Assembly: GCA_009702645.1 (NCBI GenBank)
Contig: WLHO01000013.1
Coordinates: 1 to 11,881, forward strand
Length of the DNA stretch: 11,881 bases
Reading direction: 5' to 3'
From: Actinomycetota bacterium
GTDB taxonomy: Bacteria > Actinomycetota > Actinomycetes > Actinomycetales > Microbacteriaceae
Shown: one piece after another, positions 1-6,653 of the stretch
Layout of the letters: every line of letters begins with the position of its first letter
Numbering within the stretch: the stretch's first letter is position 1
The notes under the pieces: generated by a model
What the model saw: the letters and a program-made list of their open reading frames with translations, nothing else
The model's database searches: none
What the model was told of the DNA's origin: nothing
Position numbers and translations under genes: made by a program

Positions 1-633
1 CTTGATAAGTTAGCGCACGATTACATAATTTCACAGGGCGCTTACCCCTCTACTCTTGGCTACCGAGGTTTTCCCAAGTCCTGCTGCACCTCGTTGAACG
101 AGGTTATTTGCCACGGAATTCCAGACGACACCATCTTGCAAGAAGGCGACATTTTGAATGTTGACATCACAGCCTATAAAGATGGATTCCACGGCGATAG
201 CAACGCTACTTTTTTGGTCGGCGATGTCAGTCAAGAGATTGTTGACCTGGTGGATAGAACCAGAGAAGCACTTGATCGAGCAATTGCTGTTGTGATGCCA
301 GGAAGGCCGATCAACGTAATTGGCCGAACCATCGAGTCCTATGCCAAGAGGTTCAACTACGGTGTCGTCAGAGATTTCACAGGCCACGGTATTGGTGAGG
401 CCTTCCATTCCGGTCTAGTCATTCCTCACTTTGATGCTGCGCCAAATTACTCAAACACCATGGAAGTAGGCATGGTCTTCACAATTGAACCGATGCTAAC
501 TCTTGGTACCCACGAGTGGGATATCTGGAGTGACAACTGGACTGTGACAACTAAAGATAAATCAATTACTGCCCAGTTTGAACACACCCTGGTGGTGACC
601 GAGTCGGGGGCGCAAGTGCTAACCCTGCCCTAG
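1..633 (+). CDS. map: Type I methionine aminopeptidase (5' end outside window)
   Basis: Removes the initiator methionine from nascent cytosolic proteins; a metal-dependent M24 peptidase. The reading frame is open from base 1, so the start lies upstream and 210 residues are visible. All expected dinuclear-metal and catalytic residues are present (visible-fragment numbering): His38 in CHG, Asp55 in NVDIT, Asp66 in HGDSN, His129 in GHGIG, His136 in the FHSG segment, Glu163 in FTIEPM and Glu194 in QFEHT. The fragment also carries the family signature [20 protein letters not shown] just before His38, which shows that the TTG at 94 is internal and not a start. The C-terminus is complete, ending at a TAG. 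The gene is followed after 12 nt by ppgK on the same strand, which suggests co-transcription. Identity is secure from the motif set. Confidence 0.97.
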   Translation, partial: LDKLAHDYIISQGAYPSTLGYRGFPKSCCTSLNEVICHGIPDDTILQEGDILNVDITAYKDGFHGDSNATFLVGDVSQEIVDLVDRTREALDRAIAVVMPGRPINVIGRTIESYAKRFNYGVVRDFTGHGIGEAFHSGLVIPHFDAAPNYSNTMEVGMVFTIEPMLTLGTHEWDIWSDNWTVTTKDKSITAQFEHTLVVTESGAQVLTLP

Positions 634-645
634 ACTGACATTTCT

Positions 646-1401
646 ATGAGCAAAGCAATTGGAATCGACATCGGTGGAACCGGCATTAAAGGTGCACTAG
701 TTAACACCAAAAAAGGTCAACTGGTCGGCGAGCGAATTCGTTTCGATACTCCCGACGGCGCTACCCCAGAAGAAGTGATTGCAAAAGTCGCCGAGATTGT
801 TCAGCAGCTGGATACAGACAAAGACACCCCAATCGGTATTTGCTTCCCAGCCATCATCAAAGATGGTGTCACTCTTTCAGCCGCGAACGTTTCAAAAGAT
901 TGGGTTGGGCTCAAAGCCGAGAAGCTTTTTTCAAAAGCCCTCGATCGCAAAGTTGTTTTGCTCAACGATGCCGATGCAGCCGGTGTTGCCGAAATTAAAT
1001 ACGGCGCAGGTCAGGAGCGAAAAGGCCTGGTGCTGATGGTCACCCTGGGAACTGGTATCGGAACCGCTTTGTTTATGAACGGAAAGCTCATTCCAAATAG
1101 CGAGCTTGGCCATCTTGAGATTGACGGGGTTGACTACGAGAGCATGGCTTCTTACTCTGCCAAAGAGCGCGAAGGTTTGAGTTTTGCGGATTGGGCCAAA
1201 CGCCTCACCAAGTATTTCGCAGCCATAGATCGGCTACTAAGCCCCGATTTGATTATTGTTGGCGGCGGTATCTCCAAGCAGCACCAGGAGTTCTTGCCTC
1301 TGGTCGAATCAAAAGGGAAACTTGTTCCAGCAGAATCAAAGAACAACGCTGGAATCATCGGTGCTGCATTTATCGCGCGGAAACGGCTAAAGCCGGAGTA
1401 A
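646..1401 (+). CDS. ppgK: Polyphosphate glucokinase (ROK family)
   Basis: Phosphorylates glucose to glucose 6-phosphate in the cytosol, using inorganic polyphosphate (usually also ATP) as donor; typical of Actinobacteria. The 251-residue length is normal for PPGK. Visible motifs: phosphate-binding GIDIGGTGIKG (6-16), LNDADAAG (106-113) with Asp108 as probable catalytic base, GTGIGTALF (135-143), the sugar-binding ELGHLE segment (153-158), and SPDLIIVGGGISK near the C-terminus (199-211). The Cys-rich zinc motif of regulatory ROK proteins and many ATP-glucokinases is absent after ELGHLE, as expected for PPGK. The ATG sits 12 nt after the map stop with no obvious Shine-Dalgarno sequence, so translation may depend on read-on from map. 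The stop codon directly abuts the 3' end of the convergent RNase P RNA gene. Confidence 0.95.
   Translation: MSKAIGIDIGGTGIKGALVNTKKGQLVGERIRFDTPDGATPEEVIAKVAEIVQQLDTDKDTPIGICFPAIIKDGVTLSAANVSKDWVGLKAEKLFSKALDRKVVLLNDADAAGVAEIKYGAGQERKGLVLMVTLGTGIGTALFMNGKLIPNSELGHLEIDGVDYESMASYSAKEREGLSFADWAKRLTKYFAAIDRLLSPDLIIVGGGISKQHQEFLPLVESKGKLVPAESKNNAGIIGAAFIARKRLKPE
1381..1395 (-). terminator. Possible weak terminator of rnpB inside the ppgK 3' end
   Basis: On the minus strand, just past the rnpB 3' end, CGGC-TTTA-GCCG forms a 4-5 bp hairpin followed by only three T residues. It lies entirely inside the last codons of ppgK. It is the only hairpin-plus-T arrangement near the rnpB end, but the stem and U-tract are short. 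It may be only a pause site, with rnpB transcription ending elsewhere. Confidence 0.3.
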
Positions 1402-1758
1402 GTGGATGGGCCGGCTATTACGCCGGGTTTTGTCCTTCTTTCGAAGTGACGGTCATCTATCTAGGGCACTGATTGCCCAGTGCCTCGAGCGACCTACCCG
1501 TGAGCTCGAGCGAGCAGCCCTCAAGCGCCCACTGTTTGGTCTTGCTCCAAATGAGGTTTACCTAGCCGATCTGATCACTCAGTTCGCTGGTGGTCTCTTA
1601 CACCACCGTTTCACCCTTACCGATTTCTCGGCGGTTTGCTTTCTGTTGCACTTTTCTCTCGGGTTACCCCGGGTGGGCGTTACCCACCATTTTGCTCTTT
1701 GGAGCCCGGACGTTCCTCGTCAGTAAACTGCCGCGACCGCCTTGCCGACCCATCCAGC
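1402..1758 (-). ncRNA. rnpB: RNase P RNA (bacterial type A)
   Basis: Catalytic RNA of ribonuclease P, which matures tRNA 5' ends with the RnpA protein. On the minus strand the conserved cores appear in order: GAGGAACGTCCGGGCTCC (complement of about 1701-1718), CAAACCGCCGA (about 1628-1638), GGTAAGGGTGAAA (about 1609-1621), GCAAGACCAAACAG (about 1533-1546), ACGGGTAGGTCGCTCGAGGC and ACAAAACCCGGCGTAAT (ending near 1417). An 11-bp P1 helix closes the molecule, 1745-1755 pairing with 1404-1414 with one G-U pair. Other visible helices are a short P3 (CAGT-TT-ACTG), P18 (complement 1465-1484, 7-bp stem) and a P19-like hairpin CTTC-GAAA-GAAG with a GNRA loop (1435-1446). The length, about 357 nt, is normal. 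Ends are set by P1 and are good to a few nt. The gene begins about 20 nt after the RNase HI fusion on the same strand and is convergent with ppgK. Confidence 0.95.
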
Positions 1759-1762
1759 GATA

Positions 1763-1791
1763 AGTCTAGCTGTGGCACTCAAGAAGATAAA
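1763..1791 (-). promoter_or_regulatory. Candidate rnpB promoter overlapping the end of the RNase HI gene
   Basis: On the minus strand a good -10 hexamer TAGACT (1763-1768) lies 7 nt before the first P1 base, so initiation would fall at the mature 5' end of RNase P RNA. A modest -35-like TTTATC (1786-1791) stands 17 nt upstream of it. The -35 lies inside the last codons of the RNase HI-phosphatase gene. The spacing supports an own promoter for rnpB in addition to read-through; the -35 is weak, so confidence is moderate. Confidence 0.45.
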
Positions 1792-2903
1792 TGGGCGGTG
1801 GAGTTTGAGCAGACCACCTCTGCTGCCTCATGGCCCCAGTAACGGGCAATCGAAATTGAAGCAGGTCCAATGTTGATGCGCCAGAAACCGGCGATCGATG
1901 AATCGTTGGCAAGTCTTAGCAGTGCCCGAATAGGCATCACGTGAGCTACCACCACAACTGTCTGCCCCGAGTACTGCTCGAGTATCGAATCAAACGCCCG
2001 TCTAACTCGAGCATCGAAATCCTTCAAGGACTCTCCTCCCGGAGGGGCCACCTCAAAAGATCCACGCCAAGCGTTGTACTCTTCCTCGAAGGCAGCAATC
2101 ATTTCCTCGTTAGTAAGGCCATCCCACTCACCAAAACCAATCTCAGCCAAATCAGCATTTGAAACCATTGGAATACCTACCCGATTAGCTATTGCCTGCG
2201 CCGTTTGCTGGGCTCTGGCAATCGGTGAGTGAACCACGGCAGTCGGTGCACTCAGGTATGCAAAATTTCCTGAGTTCCCGAGTTTGGCTAGTTCCTCAGC
2301 AACTTGCCGAGCATCTTGTTTTCCAAGCTCAGATAGGTCGGGGTTTTCTCCGTCACCACCTGAGATCTTTCTGGATTCAGTCAAAGCGGTTCTTCCGTGG
2401 CGAACCAAAATCAGAGTCGTGGCTTCTGGGGTGTTTGGACGTGGCGCTCTAATCGAAGATGGCTCACCGCTGTTGAATTCAACCGCTGAGGCAATTGGAT
2501 CGCCCGCGTAATCCATAGCTTTGTTGGCAAGGGCATCAGCTAGGCCATTTTGCTCCCTGGGAATCCAAACAAACTCAACATTCTTGGTGGCAATTAGCTT
2601 TTGTACTCTTGCCCCCAAAGCCATCATGTCTGGGTGCTTGATTTTCCATCGCCCTGACATTTGCTCAACAACCAGCTTGGAGTCCATTCTGACCAATATG
2701 TTTGCTGCGGGGTCAATCTCAAATGCAGCTTCCAGCCCCAAGACCACAGCGGTGTATTCAGCAACGTTGTTAGTTGCGATTCCAACCGGTTCCGATATTT
2801 CCCTGAGTACTTTTCCTGTTTCAGCGTCAATTACGACGGCGCCGGCTCCAGCAATTCCTGGATTTCCGCGCGAGCCACCGTCGGCTTCAATAACTAGTTT
2901 CAT
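1779..2903 (-). CDS. Bifunctional RNase HI / histidine phosphatase (Rv2228c-like)
   Basis: A 374-residue two-domain cytosolic protein. Residues 1-135 are RNase HI, which cleaves RNA in RNA:DNA hybrids; the four acidic metal ligands are visible as Asp8 (EADGGSRGNPG), Glu49 (NVAEYTA), Asp74 (VRMDSKL) and Asp123 (NGLADALAN). A polar linker (about 136-162) leads to a histidine phosphatase domain (163 to the end) with phosphohistidine His169 in LVRHG, a probable acid Glu254 in AEIGFGEWDG, and His321 in VVAHVMPIRALL. The M. tuberculosis homologue has RNase H and alpha-ribazole (CobC-like) or acid phosphatase activity; which phosphatase substrate applies here cannot be read from sequence. The ATG at 2903 is chosen because it forms an ATGA overlap with the stop of the zinc-ribbon gene; an in-frame upstream codon at 2936 would add a non-conserved tail. 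rnpB follows directly. Confidence 0.94.
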   Translation of the reverse strand: MKLVIEADGGSRGNPGIAGAGAVVIDAETGKVLREISEPVGIATNNVAEYTAVVLGLEAAFEIDPAANILVRMDSKLVVEQMSGRWKIKHPDMMALGARVQKLIATKNVEFVWIPREQNGLADALANKAMDYAGDPIASAVEFNSGEPSSIRAPRPNTPEATTLILVRHGRTALTESRKISGGDGENPDLSELGKQDARQVAEELAKLGNSGNFAYLSAPTAVVHSPIARAQQTAQAIANRVGIPMVSNADLAEIGFGEWDGLTNEEMIAAFEEEYNAWRGSFEVAPPGGESLKDFDARVRRAFDSILEQYSGQTVVVVAHVMPIRALLRLANDSSIAGFWRINIGPASISIARYWGHEAAEVVCSNSTAHLSS

Positions 2904-3616
2904 GATCGCACCAGGTATGCCTGACAGTTTGGGCACTCAGATATCTCATCGGCTGGAAGCGCAACAATTTCCTCCAAGTTAGTTGCCGTGATTGAAATGC
3001 GACAAGCCCCACATTCCCGGCCAGTTAGCCTACCTACCGCAACTGCTCGGTCGGCCTTTTTCTGATAAGCCACTGCAAGTTCTGGATCGATAAGACCAAC
3101 CAAAGCCTCTCGTTTGGCAGTTAGTTCGGCGCGCTGTGAGTCTAGAGTGGAAGCATTAGAGGATAAAGCTGACCGCAGTGAATTGAGTTCAGATTCGGCT
3201 TCCGATTTTGCTTTTTCCGCAGCAATCAGTTCAGCTCTTACCTTATCTAGCTCGTCCATGATGCCTAGCTCGGTATCCTCGAGTTCGCTCTTTCTTTTCG
3301 CCAAGGTAGTTAGTTCATGTTCTATGCCTTGGGCATCCTTTGAAGAAGAGGTGGTTGATAGACGCTGGTTATCTTTAGTGATTCTGTTTTCAACTAATTC
3401 AAGATCGTTTTCGGAACGCTTTAGCTCTAGCTCTAAATCTCCAACCTTGTTTCGGGCATCGATTAGCTGGTCTGAAAGGGCTAGTGCTTTCTCGCTTGCG
3501 ATTTGAATATCAGTAGCGGCAAGGAGCTTTGTTTTGTCACTTGCGTTTTTGACAAGGTTTAGGTCCAGCTCAACAAGTTCCAACAGGCGCTTTTGATCCT
3601 GCAGGTTAGCCTTCAC
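2900..3616 (-). CDS. Coiled-coil protein with C4 zinc ribbon (DUF164 / Rv2229c-like)
   Basis: A 238-residue protein of unknown molecular function, conserved in Actinobacteria. Residues of about 5-170 are almost entirely charged heptad-like helix, consistent with a long antiparallel coiled-coil hairpin. The C-terminal part holds a zinc ribbon with Cys202/Cys205 (CGAC) and Cys228/Cys231 (CPNC). Relatives such as chlamydial CT398 and H. pylori HP0958 act as adaptors (HP0958 binds RpoN and flaA mRNA), so an adaptor or nucleic-acid-binding role is plausible but inferred. The start is GTG at 3616, with AGGAAAG 7 nt upstream and the usual MKA...DQ..LL beginning. It overlaps the end of the Nif3 gene by 11 nt and the RNase HI fusion by 4 nt (ATGA), so the three are very probably translationally coupled. 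Confidence 0.9.
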   Translation of the reverse strand: MKANLQDQKRLLELVELDLNLVKNASDKTKLLAATDIQIASEKALALSDQLIDARNKVGDLELELKRSENDLELVENRITKDNQRLSTTSSSKDAQGIEHELTTLAKRKSELEDTELGIMDELDKVRAELIAAEKAKSEAESELNSLRSALSSNASTLDSQRAELTAKREALVGLIDPELAVAYQKKADRAVAVGRLTGRECGACRISITATNLEEIVALPADEISECPNCQAYLVRS

Positions 3617-4433
3617 TGTTGCTCTTTCCTGAAACTGTCATTGTCCACGGGTCTGTCGATACTTGGCTTACTGCAAAGCTAACCTGAGGCAACGCATCGG
3701 CAAGAACTTTCCTAGTTGGCTCAAGCCATAGGCTCTCTGCTACAAAGTGTGAAACATCAATCAGTGCAAGAGGCGTAGTTGGGTCCGATACCGCATCAAG
3801 TGTCACATGGTGCCTTAAATCACTGGTGACTAGAACTTGCGCTCCGCTAGCTGCAGCAGCCGGGATAAAGCTATCGCCCGCTCCCCCGAGTACAGCGATT
3901 GTGTCAACCATCAAGTTGAGATCTCCCGCCACACGAATTGGAGCATTCGTTGCAGGCAGTTGCGAGGCAACAAATTCTGCAAATTCTGATAGCTTCTGAG
4001 GAGTTTTTAGTTTTCCAATACGCCCGTGACCAATTCCAGCCCCTGTTGCAACCAATGGAGTACTGTCTACAAGACCAAGAGCACCGGCAAGAACATCCGA
4101 CACCCCGCCAATTACGATGTCGGCATTGGTGTGCGCCGAGTACAACGCAATAGAGTTTTTGATCGCGAATGAAACAAGTTCACCCTTTAGTTGCTGTTCT
4201 GCCAGCAAGTTAACACCCTTTAGCAGAAGCGGGTGATGGGAAACCACTAGCTCGCAGCCCATTGTTTTGGCTTCGGCTAGAACCTCGCGGGTCACATCTA
4301 CGCAGAGTAAAACCTTGGTGATTTGTTGGTTTGCGCTACCGGTCGTCAGACCTGGCCGATCCCACTCTTCGGCCCCAGAAATAGGCCAGAGCGACTCGAA
4401 AGTGGTCAGTAGTTGCGACAGCGGTAGCGACAT
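3606..4433 (-). CDS. Nif3 / YbgI-family dinuclear metal protein
   Basis: A 275-residue member of the Nif3-like family (often labelled GTP cyclohydrolase I type 2 or 'NGG1p-interacting factor 3'), which forms toroidal hexamers with a two-metal centre; physiological function is not settled. Metal ligands are visible: His66-His67 in SHHPLLL, Asp105 in AHTNAD, and His229 and Glu233 in DVSHFVAE. A further SDLRHH motif lies at about 204-209. The length fits the short form without the PII-like insert. The ATG at 4433 is preferred because homologues begin near MS..L.QLL and it lies 4 nt after the permease stop. A TTG at 4454 has an AAGGA upstream and would add seven residues, so the start is not certain. 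The gene overlaps the downstream zinc-ribbon gene by 11 nt, matching the Rv2230c-Rv2229c-Rv2228c order of mycobacteria. Confidence 0.9.
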   Translation of the reverse strand: MSLPLSQLLTTFESLWPISGAEEWDRPGLTTGSANQQITKVLLCVDVTREVLAEAKTMGCELVVSHHPLLLKGVNLLAEQQLKGELVSFAIKNSIALYSAHTNADIVIGGVSDVLAGALGLVDSTPLVATGAGIGHGRIGKLKTPQKLSEFAEFVASQLPATNAPIRVAGDLNLMVDTIAVLGGAGDSFIPAAAASGAQVLVTSDLRHHVTLDAVSDPTTPLALIDVSHFVAESLWLEPTRKVLADALPQVSFAVSQVSTDPWTMTVSGKSNSEG

Positions 4434-4437
4434 CGGT

Positions 4438-6504
4438 TTACTGGGCAGCGTCAAGGAATTCCTTGAGCTCCTGGCGTCTTTGATCTAATTCGGCGAGGTT
4501 TCTTTCCTGCTTTTTGATTCTTGGGATTCCAAAAATCACTGGGAACAAAGCGGCCAAACCAAATGCCATTGCGATGCCGATGTTGGATCCGGCAATCTCA
4601 AAAATATCCGGAGTGAAATCTCCCAGGTAGCCGCTCCAGCTTGATAGCTGCGGACCACCGTTTAGGTATCCAAACCCAAGGGCCACGGCTAGTAAGAAAC
4701 CAAAAGTGTTCGCTATGTTAAAGCGGCCATAGAAACCGTACTCGCGAGTCAGTGATACCTCGTGGTAGCCACGGGTTCGAATTAGAGCGTCGGAGATAAA
4801 CACCCCTGCCCAGGCGGCAGCCACTACCGCTGCTAGAAGCACCAATTCAAGAACCGACTCGTGCAGGGTTGATACGGCAACCAGCAAGCTTGGCACCAAG
4901 ACAGCGGTAAGAACAAGCACTGCCCCAATTAGTGCCGCTAGCCAGCCTGGCATTCTCGCAATGCCGAAAAGATTTCCTGAAAGCGAGTACAGGGAGGCGA
5001 TCACTAGATAAAGAAGTGATAATCCAACTGCAACTACGAAGATAACGAATACCCACACTGGCGCAGAAGCAGCCACAGTTGCCAAGACTTCACTTGTAAA
5101 CGAAGTGCCTAATGTATCCCCCGCCATGAACAGCCACAGCAGTCCCAGTACACCGGTTAGCAGCGGAAGGAAAAGAGTTGATACAAAACTCAAGAAGAAC
5201 ACCTTTGATCCAGGTGTATCGGCCGGCAACTTTCTGGCAAAATCTCCGGCAAAAGATAGCACGGCAAAACCAAACAAGGCCAAGGCAAAAAGTCCTAAAT
5301 CAATTAGCGATGGGCCGGCGATGGCCTCGCCCTGAGCTAGGTCTTGAAGTGAGTAGGTACTTGCCACAAAGTACACAAATGTTCCAAGGCCAATAATTGT
5401 TGCAACAGCAGTGACCTGCTGAAAGCGCAGCACTACTTGTCCTCCAACTGCGGCAATGATTGAACCGGCTAGAACCAATGGAATAAGAACAAAAAGTGAA
5501 GAAGTGAACTCGGCTGGGAAAACTAACCTCTCAGCTACTGAAGCAAACCAGGGCTGGTTGAAAATCAGCGGTGATATCACTCTGGAAGCGAAATACACAA
5601 ACGCCGCGGCCCAGAACAGCTTCGCAACCAGCATCAATATTGCCGGTAAGGAGTTGCCCCAAACTCCAAAGGCCGCTCGAGAAACTATCGTGAGAGAACT
5701 AGACGCGCGAACAGCGGCCATTGATCCAACGGAGGCAAGAAGTGAAGTTGCAAATAGCACTGTGGAGAGCAAGATAACTGACTGAGCCAACGAAGCTCCA
5801 GAGTCTTTGATGATTGCTGCAGCAACTAGAGCTAGCGGCGTAGCGGCAACAGCAAGCCACGACCAGCTCAATGCAAATCCTGTTTGTGTAGGACCAACTT
5901 CCTCATCAGAAGAAGTATCTTCGGTCTCCCAATCACGCTCTGGTTCAGTTTCATTTGCTGCTACGGCAACTGAGGAAGCAACTGGTTCAGGTTCGATGAC
6001 TTGCTCTGGCGCATCAACTATTGGCTGCTCGAACACTTGCTCCGGAGCGGAAGAAGTTTGAGCAACTGAGGCTTGCAAACTCTCTGGTTCGGTGGCTACT
6101 TCTGCATAGCTGGCATTCAATGCAGCCACGATATCTTCAATTCGCTCAGGTGCTGCAGACGGGTTCGCATACGAAGGAACTGAATCAACCTGCGGTTCAA
6201 CAGGAATCGTTGCTGGTGCGGGAGTGTTCTCGGTGAAAACTGGAGAAGAAACCGGTGGGGTGCTCGCTACTGGATCTTGAAAGATGTTTGGCTCAACCGG
6301 AGCAGGTGCAGTAGCTGCGTGCATTTGGGCTTCTAATTGCCACTTGGACAATTCCAGCGCGTCTTCCTGACGGAGCCTGGACTGCTCTTCGATTAATGCC
6401 ATGGCCGCTACCAAACCTTCTGGCTGCAGCTGCAGTTCGGCAATTTTTGCGTTCAGCTCAGCATCAGGCATAGCCTTCGGGGCTGGGGGGTTCGGTTGAA
6501 ACAT
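4438..6504 (-). CDS. NCS1-like (purine-cytosine permease-type) transporter with long N-terminal extension
   Basis: A 688-residue membrane protein. The first 208 residues are soluble: a short helical region (about 12-65), then a Pro/Ala/Glu-rich, acidic, low-complexity stretch with repeated PEQV.E motifs. About 12 hydrophobic segments follow, beginning near 212 and ending near 665, and then a basic-acidic helical tail (RIKKQERNLAELDQRR...). The SRAAFGVWGN motif (276-285) after TM2 and the WAGVFISDALIRTRGY segment near the end are typical of NCS1 permeases, which import nucleobases, hydantoins or allantoin with Na+ or H+. The substrate here is unknown. The ATG at 6504 is preferred over a TTG six nt upstream because AGGA lies 6 nt before it. 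No terminator separates it from the upstream tRNA, and the stop is 4 nt from the Nif3 start. Family assignment is fairly secure; substrate is not. Confidence 0.8.
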   Translation of the reverse strand: MFQPNPPAPKAMPDAELNAKIAELQLQPEGLVAAMALIEEQSRLRQEDALELSKWQLEAQMHAATAPAPVEPNIFQDPVASTPPVSSPVFTENTPAPATIPVEPQVDSVPSYANPSAAPERIEDIVAALNASYAEVATEPESLQASVAQTSSAPEQVFEQPIVDAPEQVIEPEPVASSVAVAANETEPERDWETEDTSSDEEVGPTQTGFALSWSWLAVAATPLALVAAAIIKDSGASLAQSVILLSTVLFATSLLASVGSMAAVRASSSLTIVSRAAFGVWGNSLPAILMLVAKLFWAAAFVYFASRVISPLIFNQPWFASVAERLVFPAEFTSSLFVLIPLVLAGSIIAAVGGQVVLRFQQVTAVATIIGLGTFVYFVASTYSLQDLAQGEAIAGPSLIDLGLFALALFGFAVLSFAGDFARKLPADTPGSKVFFLSFVSTLFLPLLTGVLGLLWLFMAGDTLGTSFTSEVLATVAASAPVWVFVIFVVAVGLSLLYLVIASLYSLSGNLFGIARMPGWLAALIGAVLVLTAVLVPSLLVAVSTLHESVLELVLLAAVVAAAWAGVFISDALIRTRGYHEVSLTREYGFYGRFNIANTFGFLLAVALGFGYLNGGPQLSSWSGYLGDFTPDIFEIAGSNIGIAMAFGLAALFPVIFGIPRIKKQERNLAELDQRRQELKEFLDAAQ

Positions 6505-6545
6505 AGCCAAATCCTATCCCCGCTAATGCAAATGGTCGCTATCTG

Positions 6546-6618
6546 TGGGCCCTACCGGGCTCGAACCGATGACATCCACGGTGTAAACGTGGCGCTCTAC
6601 CAACTGAGCTAAAGGCCC
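6546..6618 (-). tRNA. trnV-UAC: tRNA-Val, anticodon UAC
   Basis: A complete 73-nt cloverleaf on the minus strand: 7-bp acceptor (GGGCCTT/AGGGCCC, one G-U pair) with discriminator A, D arm GCTC-AGTTGGTA-GAGC, anticodon stem CCACG/CGTGG, loop TTTACAC with anticodon TAC at 6583-6585, variable loop ATGTC, and T arm ATCGG-TTCGAGC-CCGGT. CCA is not encoded. It reads valine GUA and related GUN codons. It lies 35 nt after the peroxiredoxin stop and 41 nt before the permease ATG. No strong promoter or terminator is visible on either side, so it may be processed from a longer transcript. Confidence 0.97.
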
Positions 6619-6653
6619 TCAAACATGCGCCATAAGGCAACTAGAAAACTCTA

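Noticed and set aside
94..96. TTG as a start codon for the methionine aminopeptidase.
   Set aside because: The frame is open to base 1 and encodes the conserved family segment before it, so the gene simply enters from outside the window.
1484..1512. Direct repeat CTCGAGCGA occurring twice 20 nt apart.
   Set aside because: Both copies fall in helices of the RNase P RNA where actinobacterial sequences are similar; not a mobile-element or binding-site repeat.
1406..1842. Open reading frames on the plus strand across 1406-1842.
   Set aside because: They lie over the RNase P RNA gene, whose conserved cores and P1 helix explain the sequence; the predicted peptides have no recognisable features.
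2903..2936. Longer start for the RNase HI fusion at 2936.
   Set aside because: The extra 11 residues are unlike RNase HI, whereas the ATG at 2903 starts the canonical MKLVIEADGG and forms an ATGA coupling overlap.
3114..3506. Serine-rich 130-codon frame on the plus strand.
   Set aside because: It is the antisense of the charged coiled-coil region of the zinc-ribbon gene; Ser richness is the mirror of Glu/Ala/Leu codons.
5105..6236. Several plus-strand frames opposite the permease.
   Set aside because: Low-complexity antisense translations of hydrophobic or Pro/Glu-rich coding; no start signals or domains.
6546..6618. tRNA gene as an integration site of a mobile element.
   Set aside because: No integrase, no duplicated tRNA 3' end and no foreign-looking genes are present beside it.
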